Assembly (NCBI GenBank): GCA_936440205.1
Contig: OW387147.1
Span: forward strand, 1,426,001-1,490,000
Reading direction: 5' to 3'
DNA length: 64,000 bases
DNA from: Lepidonotus clava
Taxonomy: Eukaryota > Annelida > Polychaeta > Phyllodocida > Polynoidae
Part shown: one piece after another, positions 35,890 through 49,200 of the stretch
Layout of the letters: every line of letters begins with the position of its first letter
How positions within the stretch are numbered: the first letter of the stretch is position 1
Notes under the pieces: model-generated
What the model saw: the letters and a program-made list of their open reading frames with translations, nothing else
Databases searched by the model: none
Told to the model about the DNA's origin: nothing
Translations under genes and position numbers: made by a program

Positions 35890-37090
35890 ATTCAGGGGTG
35901 GGCATCCTGTCGCACTGTCGCGCAACAATGTGACAGAGACCTCAAATTGTGTGACAGGAGGTTTCTAACTAAAATATATATCTGATAAATGTATAACCCA
36001 AAAGCCTGTACACTGTTTTCCTGTGGTAATCATTAAATCCACCACTCTGAAAAGCATGTTCAATCCTGAAATAGACTCATATCACTTAAATATTATATCC
36101 ACTTGGTCAAAATGCAAAGATATGTTAGAGAATGACACCATTGGACAGAATGCCCCGTTTTTGCCGACTTTTTGCCCCAAAAGTATCACTGTTTTGCCTA
36201 AAACGATAATTTTTAAAGTCCTAAAAAAAGGCCCTTCTTTGAAATATGTTTCCCAATCGGATAGGGGTTATAGTCCCTGTTGGAGGCTCCAAAAACATAA
36301 ATCTGCATGAGCCCCAAAAGTTTACTCATTAATGGCTATAATTTATTTGAATTAGAGGGGTTTTCTTAGAGAATGCTTCAAATTATTAGGGCTTATTTAC
36401 ATAAGATTAAATGAGAGGCGACCGAGACTGGCTCTCTAGTTCAAATATTAGGGAATTTGAATCATCATGGCTTTGAAATACTGAGGTTTTACTATCATAT
36501 TTATTGAAACCAGATATATATACGTTGATAATTTTGAGACATAAATCTGTGTCATTTCAAAACATGTCAATATTTTAGTCATCTACTAAATTGTGCTGAG
36601 AGGAAAAACACTAAAATAAATGGTGCTAAAACATTGAATTATTGGCCAAAATTTCTCTAAAATCCAAGAGCTTCTGGGTGCCTTGGCGGCCCCAAAACCC
36701 CCTGCCTTCATAAAATCTGCTGGAAAATACCTTTGGCATTAAGTGACTCTTGATAAACTTTTGAGCCCTTGGTAAAAACGAAAATGAATTAGCAAGCAGT
36801 CATAGGAAATTAAAGTAGTAAACTATTTACAGCTTGGAACAAAATGCCTCTTTTTATTGATAATGGTTTGGATAACTTATAATTTATAAGTTATAAAGGT
36901 TGGGTTAGGCCTGCATGTATTTGAAACCCGGAAATTATATTTCATATGAAATCAATACAAGGCCTTCACTCTAACTCTAGGAATCCTACATGATGTAATG
37001 CCCACTAACGGCCGCCTATTCACACCCCACATCACCCCAACATCATGTAACCCTATACTACCTATAAACAGAACAGACCGAGGGGGTACG
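35890..37090. other. gene-free AT-rich stretch
   Basis: I see no supported gene, repeat pair or splice structure here. The frame at 36023-36310 has no domain I recognise and a non-coding look. Confidence 0.4.
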
Positions 37091-37093
37091 AAG

Positions 37094-37516
37094 CCTGGGG
37101 GTGGGGGGGGCACTGACTCGTTGAAGGTTACTCCCCACTGCCAAACTACAGCCCCCACTTTTCATGACTTACCCCTCCTGAATTTTAGTTGACCGCCCCC
37201 TATTTTGGGGGGCTTCAGGTCACCGCCCCCCAAAATCAAAGTGTGTCAATACCAGAAAATATACAGAAAACACCAAAATTGCTCAAGAAAACTTCTGATT
37301 AAATAACTTTAGTCTTTTTTGGGTGAAATAAAGCAGCAATAAGGCTAATTACTAAGTTATTGCCCCTATACTGTTCTATGAATATTGTTCAATGCCCCCC
37401 TATTTTGCCGTAAAAGTGGCTGACAGCCCCTCAATATTTACGTTCACCGCCCCCGCTTGGTGGGTCCGTTTGGCAGTGGATACCTTTTCAAACCCAAGTG
37501 CCCCCCCCCCCCCAGG
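37094..37516. mobile_element. R1-family MITE, full copy
   Basis: Left end CCTGGGGGTGGGGGGGGCAC, right end GTGCCCCCCCC...CCCAGG as its inverse. Inner blocks GTTACTCCCCACTGCCAAAC and GTTTGGCAGTGGATACC are also inverted relative to each other. Same family as 11529-11978 and 54065-54428. Confidence 0.65.
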
Positions 37517-39420
37517 GTACGGAGGCAAAATTATTTCCCCGAGTCGGAGCGCATCGATGCGTTCAGGGCTTCGGCTTTGGCTGAGTCATCCCCGAGGTCT
37601 GTTCTTGTTTTATTCTATACAATAACCCTGGAAAATAACCTATTAACCCATGAAGCGGGGATTAATTAATTAAGCGGGGAAATAATTTTTGATTATGTCC
37701 CTGCAGGGAAATAACGCTGACCATATGCATTACCCAAAATTTGCTAGCGGGGAAGGACAATGATGAAGGTATAGGCGCTACGAAGTTGGTATAGAATAAA
37801 TTTAAATACGTATCCTCTTCATCCTGCACATGTACAGCCGCCTACCAACTGTATATCTCTATGATCATGAGTTACACTGGAAAAACTGAGCCTTGTGTCG
37901 TTTTCGATATTTGCTGCGAAACAACACATTATGTAAGTCGGGCACAGTCCGTGCAATCAGTCTGTGCGTCTCTGGTATAGTATATTCACAATCTGCTTGT
38001 GATAACAGGTGCATAGCAGAGAGCAGTAAAACTTTGTACAGCCTCTACGCTCACGCTCTCAACTCTCCTTTGATATTTTGCTGGCGTTGCGCAACAGCAC
38101 GTGCGCAACAAGTATCCTGTTGTATCCTGACCCCCAGCCTGCGGGAAAGCCGTTTTGTGCGCACGTACTTTCCCGCATACTGTCCCCCCTCGAGCAAAAG
38201 GTATATGGCGGCCACTGACCACAGCTATACCAGTCACAGCCACTGGCACAGGAGAGGCACAGTAGAGGTGCGCGCCAGTGTAAAAGGATAATCACGGTGT
38301 TACTGTGCTGCAATTGTGCTAGGCAGTGCATCAATGTAATCATGTAAAGTTCGAGTTAAATCCCCTATGTCTGCTATGCGTCGCTGTATGTCCGCTGTGT
38401 GTCCGTACCATTAAACCGTGTACATCAACCGTGTAAATCAAATACTCCCACAGAATACAACCACATACAGCAAGCCGTATTAGAAATAGGCATCCCTACG
38501 ACAGACACAGCCTTGATAGTTTTCACAGACTTTTCTATAGACTAGGCTAAGTCAAGGCCTGGGCACATTCTGTTGGGTAGGGGTCAGTTCGTGCATGTGT
38601 CATGGGCTTAAAACTAAAATGTTGGCAATTCTAATTTCTACCGACAATCCGTCGGGTTTGTAATCATATTCATGAGATGTTTAAATTTAAGAAATCAACT
38701 GTGTAGTCTGAAGTGCCAGTTACCAACAAGGAATCGTTCGTATCTTCTTACTTGAAAATGACGTTCATACTAAAATTTAGCATGAACTAAATTTTTAGAT
38801 CATGTTTTGTTTGTCCGTTTCCAACATTTATGTTTTTTAATGACAAAGTGAATGTAATTACGGAAAAAAGCCTACTACTCATTTTAACCATACAATACAC
38901 TTGTATTTCACAACAACCCTACAATATTAATACTGTTGTATTTCATAAGTTAATTCAGTGTTGTGCAATTACTATTAATGCCCGATGTTTTTTTATTTCT
39001 CATTATAAATATATCTTGTTTATGTGACCAACTTGTCGTTATATGGCATCCTTCAGATAAATATATACCTCAGACTTGCTAGTCCCCGATATGTACAAGT
39101 ACAGTCACTTGATTTTTCGTGTTTAGTTTAAATGGTATGGTTCTTTATAGAGATTTCTAGTTTCTCATTTAATTCCCAGTACTCTCTGCAAACAAGACCG
39201 GCTACGTTTCTACATAGGTAATCGTGCTTATCTTTTTTCCTGGTTATCTAATTATAAACCGAACCATCTCCCTTTTATGAGTCCAGACCCAACAACAACA
39301 ACCTCAAACAATCTCAAACAAAGTCATTTTTTTCACATTTAAATTTTTTATTGAAACTAACACATTGTCCATAAACAGTACAACTTCGGTGTTGTACAAG
39401 CACTCCTTTTATAACTTATA

Positions 39421-39711
39421 GAAGTTTACATAAATTAAGTAAACAGTAGGTAAATATATACAAGCAATTATAGTTTATTATACATATATATCATAAATCC
39501 TAGTCTGCAAACTCTCTGCATCTAGCGTCGTGCATTCGAATTCGCTCCCTCCTTCTTCATGTAATGATTTTTACATAAATTCAGTAAACAGTAGGTAATT
39601 ATATACAATCTGTTATAGTTTATTATGCATATTATAAATCGTAGTCTGCAAAGTCTCCGCATCTAGCGTCGTGCATTCGCTCCCTCCTTCTTCATGAATG
39701 GTCCAGGCATC
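39421..39711. repeat. local tandem duplication in the second element I copy
   Basis: Units of about 145 bases start near 39421 and 39562. Each contains AGTAAACAGTAGGTAA, TATAGTTTATTAT and CATCTAGCGTCGTGCATTCG. Only one unit exists at the matching place in element I (about 15085-15225). Confidence 0.7.
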
Positions 39712-40106
39712 TCAGGTAGCGGTTCTGGAATACAAACAACATATATATAGCAGTCACTCATTTAATCATCAACATCCCTATATGAAAGCACAATAATTAT
39801 CTAGACAAATACTTAAACCACCTTCGTGTATATTAGTTCCAAATCATGAACATTCCCTTAAGGACATTAGAATCTAAAGGTTGTCTCGAGTCGGAGCCTC
39901 AACCATTCTTAGTCGTCGTCTCGACTTTAAAGGGGCCGTCGGTATCTCCGGCGTCCTCGGCCGCTTCGGTGTCTCGCGGTATGGTCTGAAACAAGAGTAA
40001 CAGCATTTCAATAAAACGTAGATCTACGCTCAATAGGCAAATCACCTATACTCTGCTTAATATCGCGGTCATGAATGGCAATGCTAATAATTAATCGAAG
40101 TCACTC

Positions 40107-40912
40107 TGTAACCGAGGTGGGGAGCAGGTCTCAGTTACAAAGAAGACAACTTGTTGTAGATTTTGATGCACAAAGTTTAATGCACAAACACAATATTCTA
40201 AGGTCCAGAGTTCAATCCTAAATATTTTACAATATAGAACACAATCCAGATACAAAATAATGTCCAGGTTATAGCAAATAGTGAATGTCCCAAATTGTGT
40301 AGTTTGGTTCCTTAATAATGCTCAGCAAATATCTAATAGTTCCTCATAGTTTCTCAGCCTCCCTGTATATAGTTGTAAACAGTAGTCCCAGCACAGCAGA
40401 TCCGCGTTGTCAGGGAATGCCCTTTCCCCGGCACTATCTCTAAGTCCCAGATATTGCCGTGATGTTGGTGACAATATCAGCTGACTCTGTCTTTGCTGTA
40501 TACTGATGTGGTTGGCTTGGTGAACAGGGCAAGAATCTCTTTGACTCAATAGCTGAGAGTGAATATAAGCTGAGCCAAACTAAATATTCAGAGAGTTCTG
40601 TAAGTTACCAAAAATAGAACATAACATCACTTGGATGCTGGGGATTCCCTCACCAGCACATGACGTCAGTAGCCGTCATGGGCGTCACAGGCTGCGTACT
40701 AAGAAATGGTTCCTCCATATAAGGAAGAAAACCCATAAAGGACAGTCACTGGTCAATCCATCACTTGACTAAGCATGTGAACCAGGATGTTTCATACAGA
40801 ACACATGAGCTACAGAAAAGCACTGCTACATATAGGAGTATATGGTTAAATGTTCAGATTTGAATCAAAACATTAGGTTACATGTATAGGTTTGAGTAAA
40901 ACCACTATTACA
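40107..40912. mobile_element. solo LTR (806 bp) of an LTR retrotransposon
   Basis: The insert starts TGTAACC and ends ATTACA, the standard TG...CA LTR ends. It is flanked by a perfect 5-bp target duplication CACTC (40102-40106 and 40913-40917). The sister copy has the undisturbed site with a single CACTC at 16591-16595. No internal gag or pol is present, so it is the usual recombination remnant of a full element. A 5-bp duplication suits Gypsy, Bel or ERV types, and the family cannot be decided. It is younger than the duplication that made the two element I copies. Confidence 0.85.
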
Positions 40913-41902
40913 CACTCCTCTCTTAACAAGCTAAGACGGATTATACTTATAGGTCTCGGAAATGGCAAGCCTCAGCCCATGTTTGCTTAGTGGGCCATCT
41001 TGTAAACATCGATCAGCTGTTCCGTTCAGCTGTGACCTAGATACTGTTCTTTACACAGAACGCGACTTTTCAATAATCCCAAAAATTAAAGGAGTTATTT
41101 AAAGTCTGGAACATCTTTTATAATCAATCGTATCCATTTCCCATTTACTGACCTGACTCCTGATGTAGAGGATTTTTGGTTTAAAGCCATCTCTGGATGT
41201 TCGCACTGATAGTCGAATGTAATGCTCTTTTGCTCGTCCGCGCCGGTCATGTTAGTCAGGAATTAATTAGGTCAACCATGGGCGGAGTCTTATATAACCA
41301 CGCGCCTACCGACCTGGGTCAACGGAAGGCGCCGCTCGAGAAAAAAGTCCCGATCGTAAATTATGGATACTGTAACTTATCAATCGTTTTAGCTACAATA
41401 TTTATGATGTTATTTATACAAATCACCTTTTCAAGTACCTAGCTACATGTATTGTCTAGGCATGAAGTAGCCTTTTTCAAATCAACGCGTACTCCTTTCT
41501 CCCTATCTTTTGTAATATTCTAAACAAGAATTAATGCGCCCAACTGCGATTGATTCCCCGCCAATGAATCTTATATTTCCACTAAGTCCACTCATTAGCC
41601 CCGGGTCGAAATACATGTTTACTGTAAGTCCCCGTACATCTCTTCTGGGTGGAAAAGAAGAAAACCGCAACCCAACATATGCAATAAAAAAAAAACACAC
41701 GGTACCTACTATGCACTCTCTGGTGCTCAGTGTATCGTACAGTTACCATATGATTGAATGAATAATTCAATCTTAAAAAAGAACTCAAGTAGAAGGCACG
41801 GTTCAATTGTACATTTATTACATATTAGGGGCCCACTCAAGTTGCAGTTCCCAATTTACAAGTTGGAGTCGTCGAGGTAATAATGTTATGTTCAAGGAGA
41901 CT

Positions 41903-42913
41903 TTACGAAGAAGATGTATTTGTGTCCAGGTCATATGTAAGTGTCACCAGTATACCTGGCTCACCCGCTGCAACCGTAACCAAGTTGTAGCGCAGAATCT
42001 GTTGCTTTAGCAGTCTTCTTAAGAGGAAGTTTGTCACAGGATTCACTTTGACTGAGGTTTCCAGTGTCGATTCTCGGTCTGTTCTGCTGTCTATGACATT
42101 AATGTCCGTACTAAGTGTGTAGTCTCCTCCTAGGAACAAGTCGCATTCTATGTTAAGAAAAAGATCACCCTCTGTGATAAACACGTAGTCGGTGCAATGT
42201 CCCGGGAACGTAGCAAGTTGAATCCACACATTCTGGGTGCCTGACACGAGGAGGTAAACCTTAAAGTTATCTTGCTTACATATGCCACTTAATCTTGCAC
42301 AACCCCAAATCATGATGGCCAGTGCCAATGGAGAGACGACTACCATAAGCAAGTAGAATTAGATTCGAATAAAGGTGTTGCTATTTTCACAGAGACTCCC
42401 TTGTTCCTGTTCTTCTATTGCAGCTCTTGGTTCTACGGTAGTCCCATATTGGTTCAGCATGGACTCCAATCTGTCGTGGTAAGGCAATGGGGTAATGAAA
42501 GGTAATGTTTCTCTGTTGTTAGGTCTTCCATCATCGTTTACAACCCCTTTTCGTGCTGACCTGGTGTCGTCGACATTGGTTATGTCTCTCAACCGCTCCA
42601 TGAACCGGCTGCCTCGCAGGGGCTTAATATTTCGAGCTCCACTCAGGTCTCCTTCCAGCAAGAGCAGGACCAATGGGCCGTAGATATAGACTAGAAATAA
42701 AGACAACCAAAGGGGGGAAATCAATTAATGTCAAATAACAGTACACCGATCTAAGGGGCATTGTTTAACTTTATACAAACTCAAATTGCCTCAGTACATT
42801 ACGACCAATAAAGGTAAACAAAGTTGGGGGTTCAATTTCATTATGTCCTTTAAATATGTTATCGTTCTACCATTTGTAATGCATTAGTCCAGCTCACCTG
42901 TAAAGAGTTTCAT
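41903..42913 (-). pseudogene. TM1 gene, second element I copy (broken)
   Basis: Near-identical in DNA to 17555-18580, with the same short first exon (ATG at about 42913, MKLF), the same exon 2 acceptor and the same AATAAA region (about 41812). The reading frame is not whole (about one break). Regulatory sequence upstream is shared up to about 43096. Confidence 0.7.
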
Positions 42914-43440
42914 CTTAAGTTAGTCCCGCAGTATGTGGGTCGGCAAGGAATCCAATCACGAGACCTGGTTGGAATGTCACTGTCTTTCTAGATCTGTTAT
43001 AGGCAGTGGGTTATATATAGTGCTCACTTTGGGATAATGTTTGGTAAATTCAACGGCGCATATATATATTTGTTTGGCACATTTCTCTCACCCATCAGAG
43101 CAAATTTTTGAACTCATACAGTAAGTAGACTCGGCCGTGTCTGAATCAATTTGCTCTAAACCGTGTCAAGGAGTGTAAGTCTTACTCCACCATTAACCCT
43201 GAAAAAGCAAAGTATCATTATACCACCCATAGCAGTGGGCGTGTTAGGTAATATTTTTGTGCCCACCTCATAGTTTCCCTTCCCCTTCTGGCGTGTATAT
43301 AAGTGTAAGTCAGGGGGTGTTAACTATATTGTGTCACAATAGTCCCGTCCGCTCATAGTTCTGTTAACACGCCCAACCTTGTCGGCATGTTAACGTACCT
43401 ACCCTCCATTCAGGCACCAATATAATGGCCAGCAGTGGCG

Positions 43441-43625
43441 TACCCAGGCACCCCCCCCCCATGGAGGGGGGGGGGGTTCCCATGGTGTGTGGAACCCCCT
43501 CAGATTTCTCAAATTTTACGCAATTAAACTACCAATAAAGGGAATTATCCAAATAAGGGGTCTCTGGAACCCCCTCAGATTTATCAAAGTTTGTATGCCT
43601 ATAGGGGGAATGTGGGTTGTATTTG
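43441..43625. mobile_element. 185-bp insertion with ATGGCC direct repeats at both sides
   Basis: The insert begins AGCAGTGGCGTACCCAGG, a start often seen in small invertebrate MITEs, followed by a C-run and a G-run. ATGGCC occurs just before (43435-43440) and just after (43626-43631). The related sequence at about 7900 lacks the insert. No inverted right end is visible, so it may be truncated. Confidence 0.5.
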
Positions 43626-43970
43626 ATGGCCGCGCTTTACCAGTGTTCTACTCTCACTGTACTTAGAAGTTAGAGATTAAAAGACTGTGTTTCACTCTGA
43701 TCTAGTATATTTCTAAATTTAGATGAAAAATATATTATGACTCACATTATCTTTTCAATACTCTGTACAATCGGCCGTAGACTGCCAGATACACACAAAA
43801 CATAGTTTAGCGTGAAGCTGTGATTTAAGGTAAATTCTAACCTATAGCTATCATGCTCCCGAGGTTACTATATAAGAATAAAAATAAAAGGACATTTGAC
43901 ACAAAGTGTAGTTATAATTCTAGTGTACTATTTTATTGCTGAATCGATTATATTAATCTTTATCCTCGGC

Positions 43971-45385
43971 TCACCACTCGCACAACACCTCGGAGCACAT
44001 GATGCTGGCAGGCTCGACCCCCTCACAGTCGGCGTGGTAGCACCGGCCGCAGTAGTTGCAGACCAAGTACATTCTGAAATATTAAGGAGGCATGTTTAAA
44101 TACACATTTGTTAAAATTTTGTGCACGGACTAATCGGACCATCACCAATCACAATCTTTAGTAACTGTACGAAATTCGGCGTTCACTCCAACGTCAACAT
44201 TAAAATTCTATGCCCTCGTTATTTTTTGCCTAGTAGCATCATCGAAAATCATTGCCGCTATATAATATTATTTATTATGAAAAAAAAAAACGGCGTACCT
44301 GTAGTTGCCATCCAAGAATATGGCCTGCGGTTGTGTGGCGTGTTGGTCTTCGGCAAACGTTTCCATCGCCTTCCACCTGTGGTCCATTAAGTACTCCTCC
44401 TGCTCCTGAAAAAAATTGTGTGGTTATATGTGCAAAAGTCAATTTTGCACTTACTACATACCAGCGTGTCCCTCGTAATATTGGCAAATTTCAGAACAAT
44501 GGTACTCGTGAAATCGCCCCACTCATCATTTTGTTTTGTTTATACATATTTCCCTTCATACGCTTACATGTTTTATTTCCCCCTTAGCTTCATCGTGTAA
44601 ATACAAATGTACCAACCTGGGTCAGATCCTCTGAACAGTAGACGCACGTCCACTCTGATGGGCCGTCCGGGAGCTGCTGTTGGTTGTGCGTCCTGGAAAA
44701 AAATTCTAAAATCATCACACCGTCCATCATTTCAACATAGGTGGTCGAAACTACCAAATCATTGGCATGTCAATTTTTCTCACCAAATCTCTGTTTCATG
44801 TTATTGTGCCAGTCTGATAAATTTGCAATTTTTAAATTGTCAAAAAAAAGAGCCTGTTCTTTCAGCATGTTACATGAATTCGAGCGACCACAACTATGTC
44901 CGATCGCGAGTCCGTCATCGGGTTTTAGACAGTATGCATTATTTGGCATGAAGATAGTCACCTCTACCAGACAGTAAGTTAATAATTTTCTTTCCATGCT
45001 TCTCTTCTATCCCTGTCTATCAACTGTTTCCTCCTCTTCAATATTCTTCTCCTCACGCGGTGTCCATGCCTGGGATTCCTCTTCCTCCTCCGACAGCACA
45101 TTGTCGCTTGAATGAGCCAAAAAACAACCTTTAAGTGTCTGGAATTGGTTATCTACGTGTATGTGCAGAAAACGAGAAAAAATGGAAAATATTTACCCAA
45201 CGTAACAGCTATTATCCACACCCTTATACATTTGTTAACAAACACTCTATATATGGAAGTATAACCCCCAAGTCATATTCCCGCAAAGCCTGAAAAAAGA
45301 CTACTTCTCTATATAGGCAAGTTATCTTATCAAATTATAGGCAAGTTATCTGATTCACTTACCGGGTTTTCTGCGCGGTCGCCAT
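43971..45385 (-). CDS. PHD-like zinc finger protein (Z family), element II
   Basis: Exon 1 is 45385-45363 (MATAQKT, donor GTAAGT). An acidic exon lies near 45107-45040 (DNVLSEEEEESQAWTPREE); its 3' limit is uncertain. Exon 44692-44617 ends with SEWTCVYCSEDL. Exon 44405-44299 encodes EQEEYLMDHRWKAMETF. The last exon, 44073-43971, encodes YLVCNYCGRCYHADCEGV...CSEVLCEW and a stop. The phases of the last three exons fit. The Cys/His order is that of a PHD finger whose halves are split by about 45 residues; the last Cys is followed at once by the end of the protein. A minus-strand TATAAA-like box is at about 45492-45499 and AATAAA at about 43930. A chromatin-reading or protein-docking role is inference. 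Confidence 0.6.
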
Positions 45386-46249
45386 TGTTCAAAATGTGGC
45401 GCTTGGGTTTAATATCAGCAAACTTCTGCGTACGTCTTTTATGGTCCTGAAGCTGGCGCGGGACTGTGTGTGTGCACGTGGTGGGCACAGCCTTATAAAG
45501 CTGGTGCCCACCCCCCCCCCCCCCCCCCCCCGTTATACAAGGGGCAGGTAATGAGGGGCGATCTAGGTCAGCCGAGCAGCCTGAGCGACCGGTGTCAGGT
45601 GTTACATAAGGTGTCGCTCGCGCAGCCCTGGCAGGAGGTGCACGTCCTGACACCTGACTCAAGAAACCACCCGTAAATGCACACAGCCTCACACCCCCAG
45701 CCTGTGAAATAACTTCAGAAAACGTACCTCAAAGTCGCACATCCTGGCACCGTAACCTTGTGAAGTAATTTCCTACCTTTTATTTTAAATTTTAAAGTAG
45801 TCACATTATAAGGTTTAGGGCGTAATATAATTATTCCTCCCATGAATACACTACTTCAAGACGAATTTTTATTAAAAAAATGTTGCTTTTGTTGGCAAAA
45901 GCGTCTAAAACACATAATCCTAACAATGCATATAAAACACCGGACAGTGTCCGAAATTAAGCTGCTGCGCCCTATAGGCCCGGCCTATAGGCCTGCACCC
46001 GGCGTGCACACTCACACTCGTGAGTCTGCACACTCACACTCGTGATTCTGCACACTCACGGCAAGGTGCGCTATTTTTAAGTTTTGCACCTTTTTTATAC
46101 ATGTGCACACTTCTCATGGAATTTTTTCATTCCCATATATCGGGGGGTGCATAGACAAAATTTGTGGTGCACAATCTCAGTAATTATGCATACGTTTTCA
46201 GCTTAATTTTGGACACCACGAGTTCGATATATCTATAGGTCCTCTAGAT

Positions 46250-49200
46250 CTACAAGAAGTCGTAGCGCCGAAGGGGACATAAGATCATATTTTCTTTTTC
46301 AACCACATATCCAAAATGTCCACTTATCCGCATAACAGGCAGGAAAGATGCCCATGAAGGTTGCTCGAACTTTGCCTTGTGCCACATTGTATAAGGACTT
46401 ATGTATCTGGATGCGACGGTGCTGTGTTGGTACCACTTCAAAGCTGCAAACAGATGTTGCCTCTTCTTCCCGGTTGCCCGACATTGTACGTAATGTTTCA
46501 TGTAGTGGGTGGCGATGCACGGGCGCTCCTGGGGGTCATTCTGTTCGTCTTCGTACCAATTGGCCATTAGTCTAGACAACTTTTTACCACTGCTGGACAT
46601 TTTGCTGGAATAAGTCATGGGGCCATATTTTACGACTTTAGACTGCACGTAAAATGAAGGCAGAAATGACTTCTCTAGGATCTCCTGTTCTGTGGGGTAC
46701 ATCTTTTTGTATGTTTCTTTGAGCAGCTCAAGATCGTCCGAGTCGAGCCACACCTTTTCTTCTCTAAATGTCTCGAAGCCGTCGGGGAGACTCCATAGGC
46801 TCTCGCACTGCGCCAAATCTCGCTCATTGGGTACATCGAGTGTTTCCAGGACCGTTGTTGCTTTCTTCTCTCCTTCTCCCAGCTGGCAGTGTTTGCCAAA
46901 TTTCCCCTCATGTTTGGACGGCATTTCGGCGCACACCTGACTGACACGACTCATCCGGTGAAACCTCTCAAACAATTGTTTCTCTATCTGGCGATTGTTA
47001 GTCGGCACATCCCCCAAGTAACCATTATACCGCTCAAAACTGAACAGCCAAGTACTGGGAGCTGGACCATACTCCCGGAGACACTCCTTTAAATGGAGAT
47101 GTAGATGCATGTTTGGGGTAATGAAATCAGAACCGAACTGGACCTCTGTGCTCCTGCAAAAGTACAATAGTTTCCTGTGTGCCTGTTCTATCTCGTAGTA
47201 TGTAATACAAGGCTTGCACAGAAGTCGAGTGGCCTCTACGAAACGCTGCCAGCTTTGAAGCATATTATCCGGCAAAAGGCCCTGGAGGCAGTATCCAGAT
47301 GAGACTGTAACCCAATTCTTCCACTCCTTTGCCGCCCACATCCCAGCGTTCGATTTGATGTTAGTTACCACGCAGTCATCCGGTAGTCCCTCTTTAAACT
47401 GATTCAGACGAGCATCAATAGTCAACACCTGATTAGCGCTTAGTACAACCCCCAACGCCAACCCTTCCTCATCTGTTGATTTCTTCTTCTTCTTTGACAA
47501 CTCTTTGTCGGTCCACCTCCTCCACATTCGCTTGGCGGTCCCTGAATCCCAATAATAGAAGCACATATGTGAAATCGGTATTGAAACCCCAATGAACTTA
47601 ACAGTCCAAATTAAAGGCAAATGCAAGTTCCATTTCAAACACATTATCAGTGCTAAACATTACTTAACATTAGGTCAAGCTTCAACACTTACCCAACAGT
47701 ACATTATGCATCACATCGATCGAGAGGAACCTGAAAAAATGAATGTCAAGCGTCTAAGTAAAAACATATAATATAGTTACTGCTAATGGAAACATTTTTA
47801 TTAATGTTTATTCAAATGTCAAATTAAAATTGTTAATATTTTGGTATAATTCTGTGTAAGTTTGGCCTTTAAATTTGTTCGGCCTGGAGATTGAACTTAC
47901 TTGATGGGATTGAAGTAGGGCAATTCTAGGAGGACACAGGAACGAGCTCCATACTGTTTCTCAAGTTTACTTTTCTCTCTCGGGGTGGATGCAGCTCTAA
48001 TCTCCCTCACTCTCTCCTTGTGTTGGTCCAGAGTACGAGGAGTCCAATTCGCCACTTTGAATCCTCCACGGTTTGAATTATTGAATTTTGACATTTTGAA
48101 CAACCCATGATAGCATTAGGTAGCAGGAAACCGCAGGTCTTCCTCCCTGCAGGCAGGTCGGCAGCAACGTTCAAAAGCGCCAACTTAACGGTCTTGCCAT
48201 TTGGGCAATCCTTGGTTATAAGCCTTTTCCCCCGATTCCAGAATTCCTTGAGTTCGTCGACTAGGGGCCTCAGAAAACTGGTAAGGTCGGCAGGTTCTTT
48301 ACTTAAGTTTGGAATGATACCGTATAGTATGACGTTCTCAAGTCTGTACCGCTCATTTCTGGGTAGGTTAAGTATTGTTAGGTAAATGCCCCCTACTGAC
48401 ATTGAAGCTTTCCGAGAGAATGGTTGAAACCAATCGATATTCATCTGAAGAGCCAAGTTGTTTTCATTATCAAGAAAACACTCGTTGTTCGCGTTAAAGT
48501 CTTTCCATACCGAACCGTCGTAAATGTCAGCATACACTCTGTCGGGTATCCTCCTGCCCTTCCATTCTCTACATTTCAGCTCAAAACCTGGACGTTTCAT
48601 CATAACCTGCAAACTCTTCTCGAGCGACTGGTAACAGAATGTCTTGACTGGAAGGAAGGTAATTTCCCCACTAATCTTGGCCTCATAAAACAATTTCCAG
48701 TTGCAACGTTTTAAATCATCACCGACGGTTGTGCACCTAATGGGTTGCTGAATACCATGACCATCCGTGTAAAAGCCTCGACCTCGCACACGCTCAGTGG
48801 TGGACAACACAGAATGTGACAACGTATAACAGTTCGGGCAGCATACACTCGTAGAGTAATTAGTCATCGTTAGGTCTGTACCCAACCATTTGTACATCAT
48901 CAGCATCGTTTTGGGGAATACTGCCTCCGCTGCTTGTGAAACCTGGTCATTACCTGCTACCGTCAATAATTCACAAATGAAGCACATAACTTTAGCCATT
49001 TGCGTATCACTGGTGAAGGTGTGGATCTGCCACTGCAAAAGAAAGAACAGAACCCATGAAAATAGGCTTTGTATATTCTTATTAGTGGTACCAAGAACAA
49101 GCCTTGACAATGGGCTAGGAAGACCCGTCCCGTCACCGAAAACCACTTTTAAGTGACGGATGGCCCTGTTGCGAATCTTGACTGCCTCTGGATCAAGCTT

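Larger units (their letters stand above)
37872..43096. mobile_element. second copy of the left part of element I (fossil, broken)
   Basis: Collinear and highly similar to 13555-18790, with the same Z flank, Z first exon and TM1 gene. The similarity stops at about 43096, inside the TM1/transposase intergenic region, where element II's neighbourhood begins. It is broken in several places and also carries a solo LTR. It includes a local tandem duplication of about 145 bases at 39421-39711 (GTTTACATAAATT-AGTAAACAG unit) that is single in the first copy. High similarity points to a recent segmental or transpositional copy. Confidence 0.7.
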
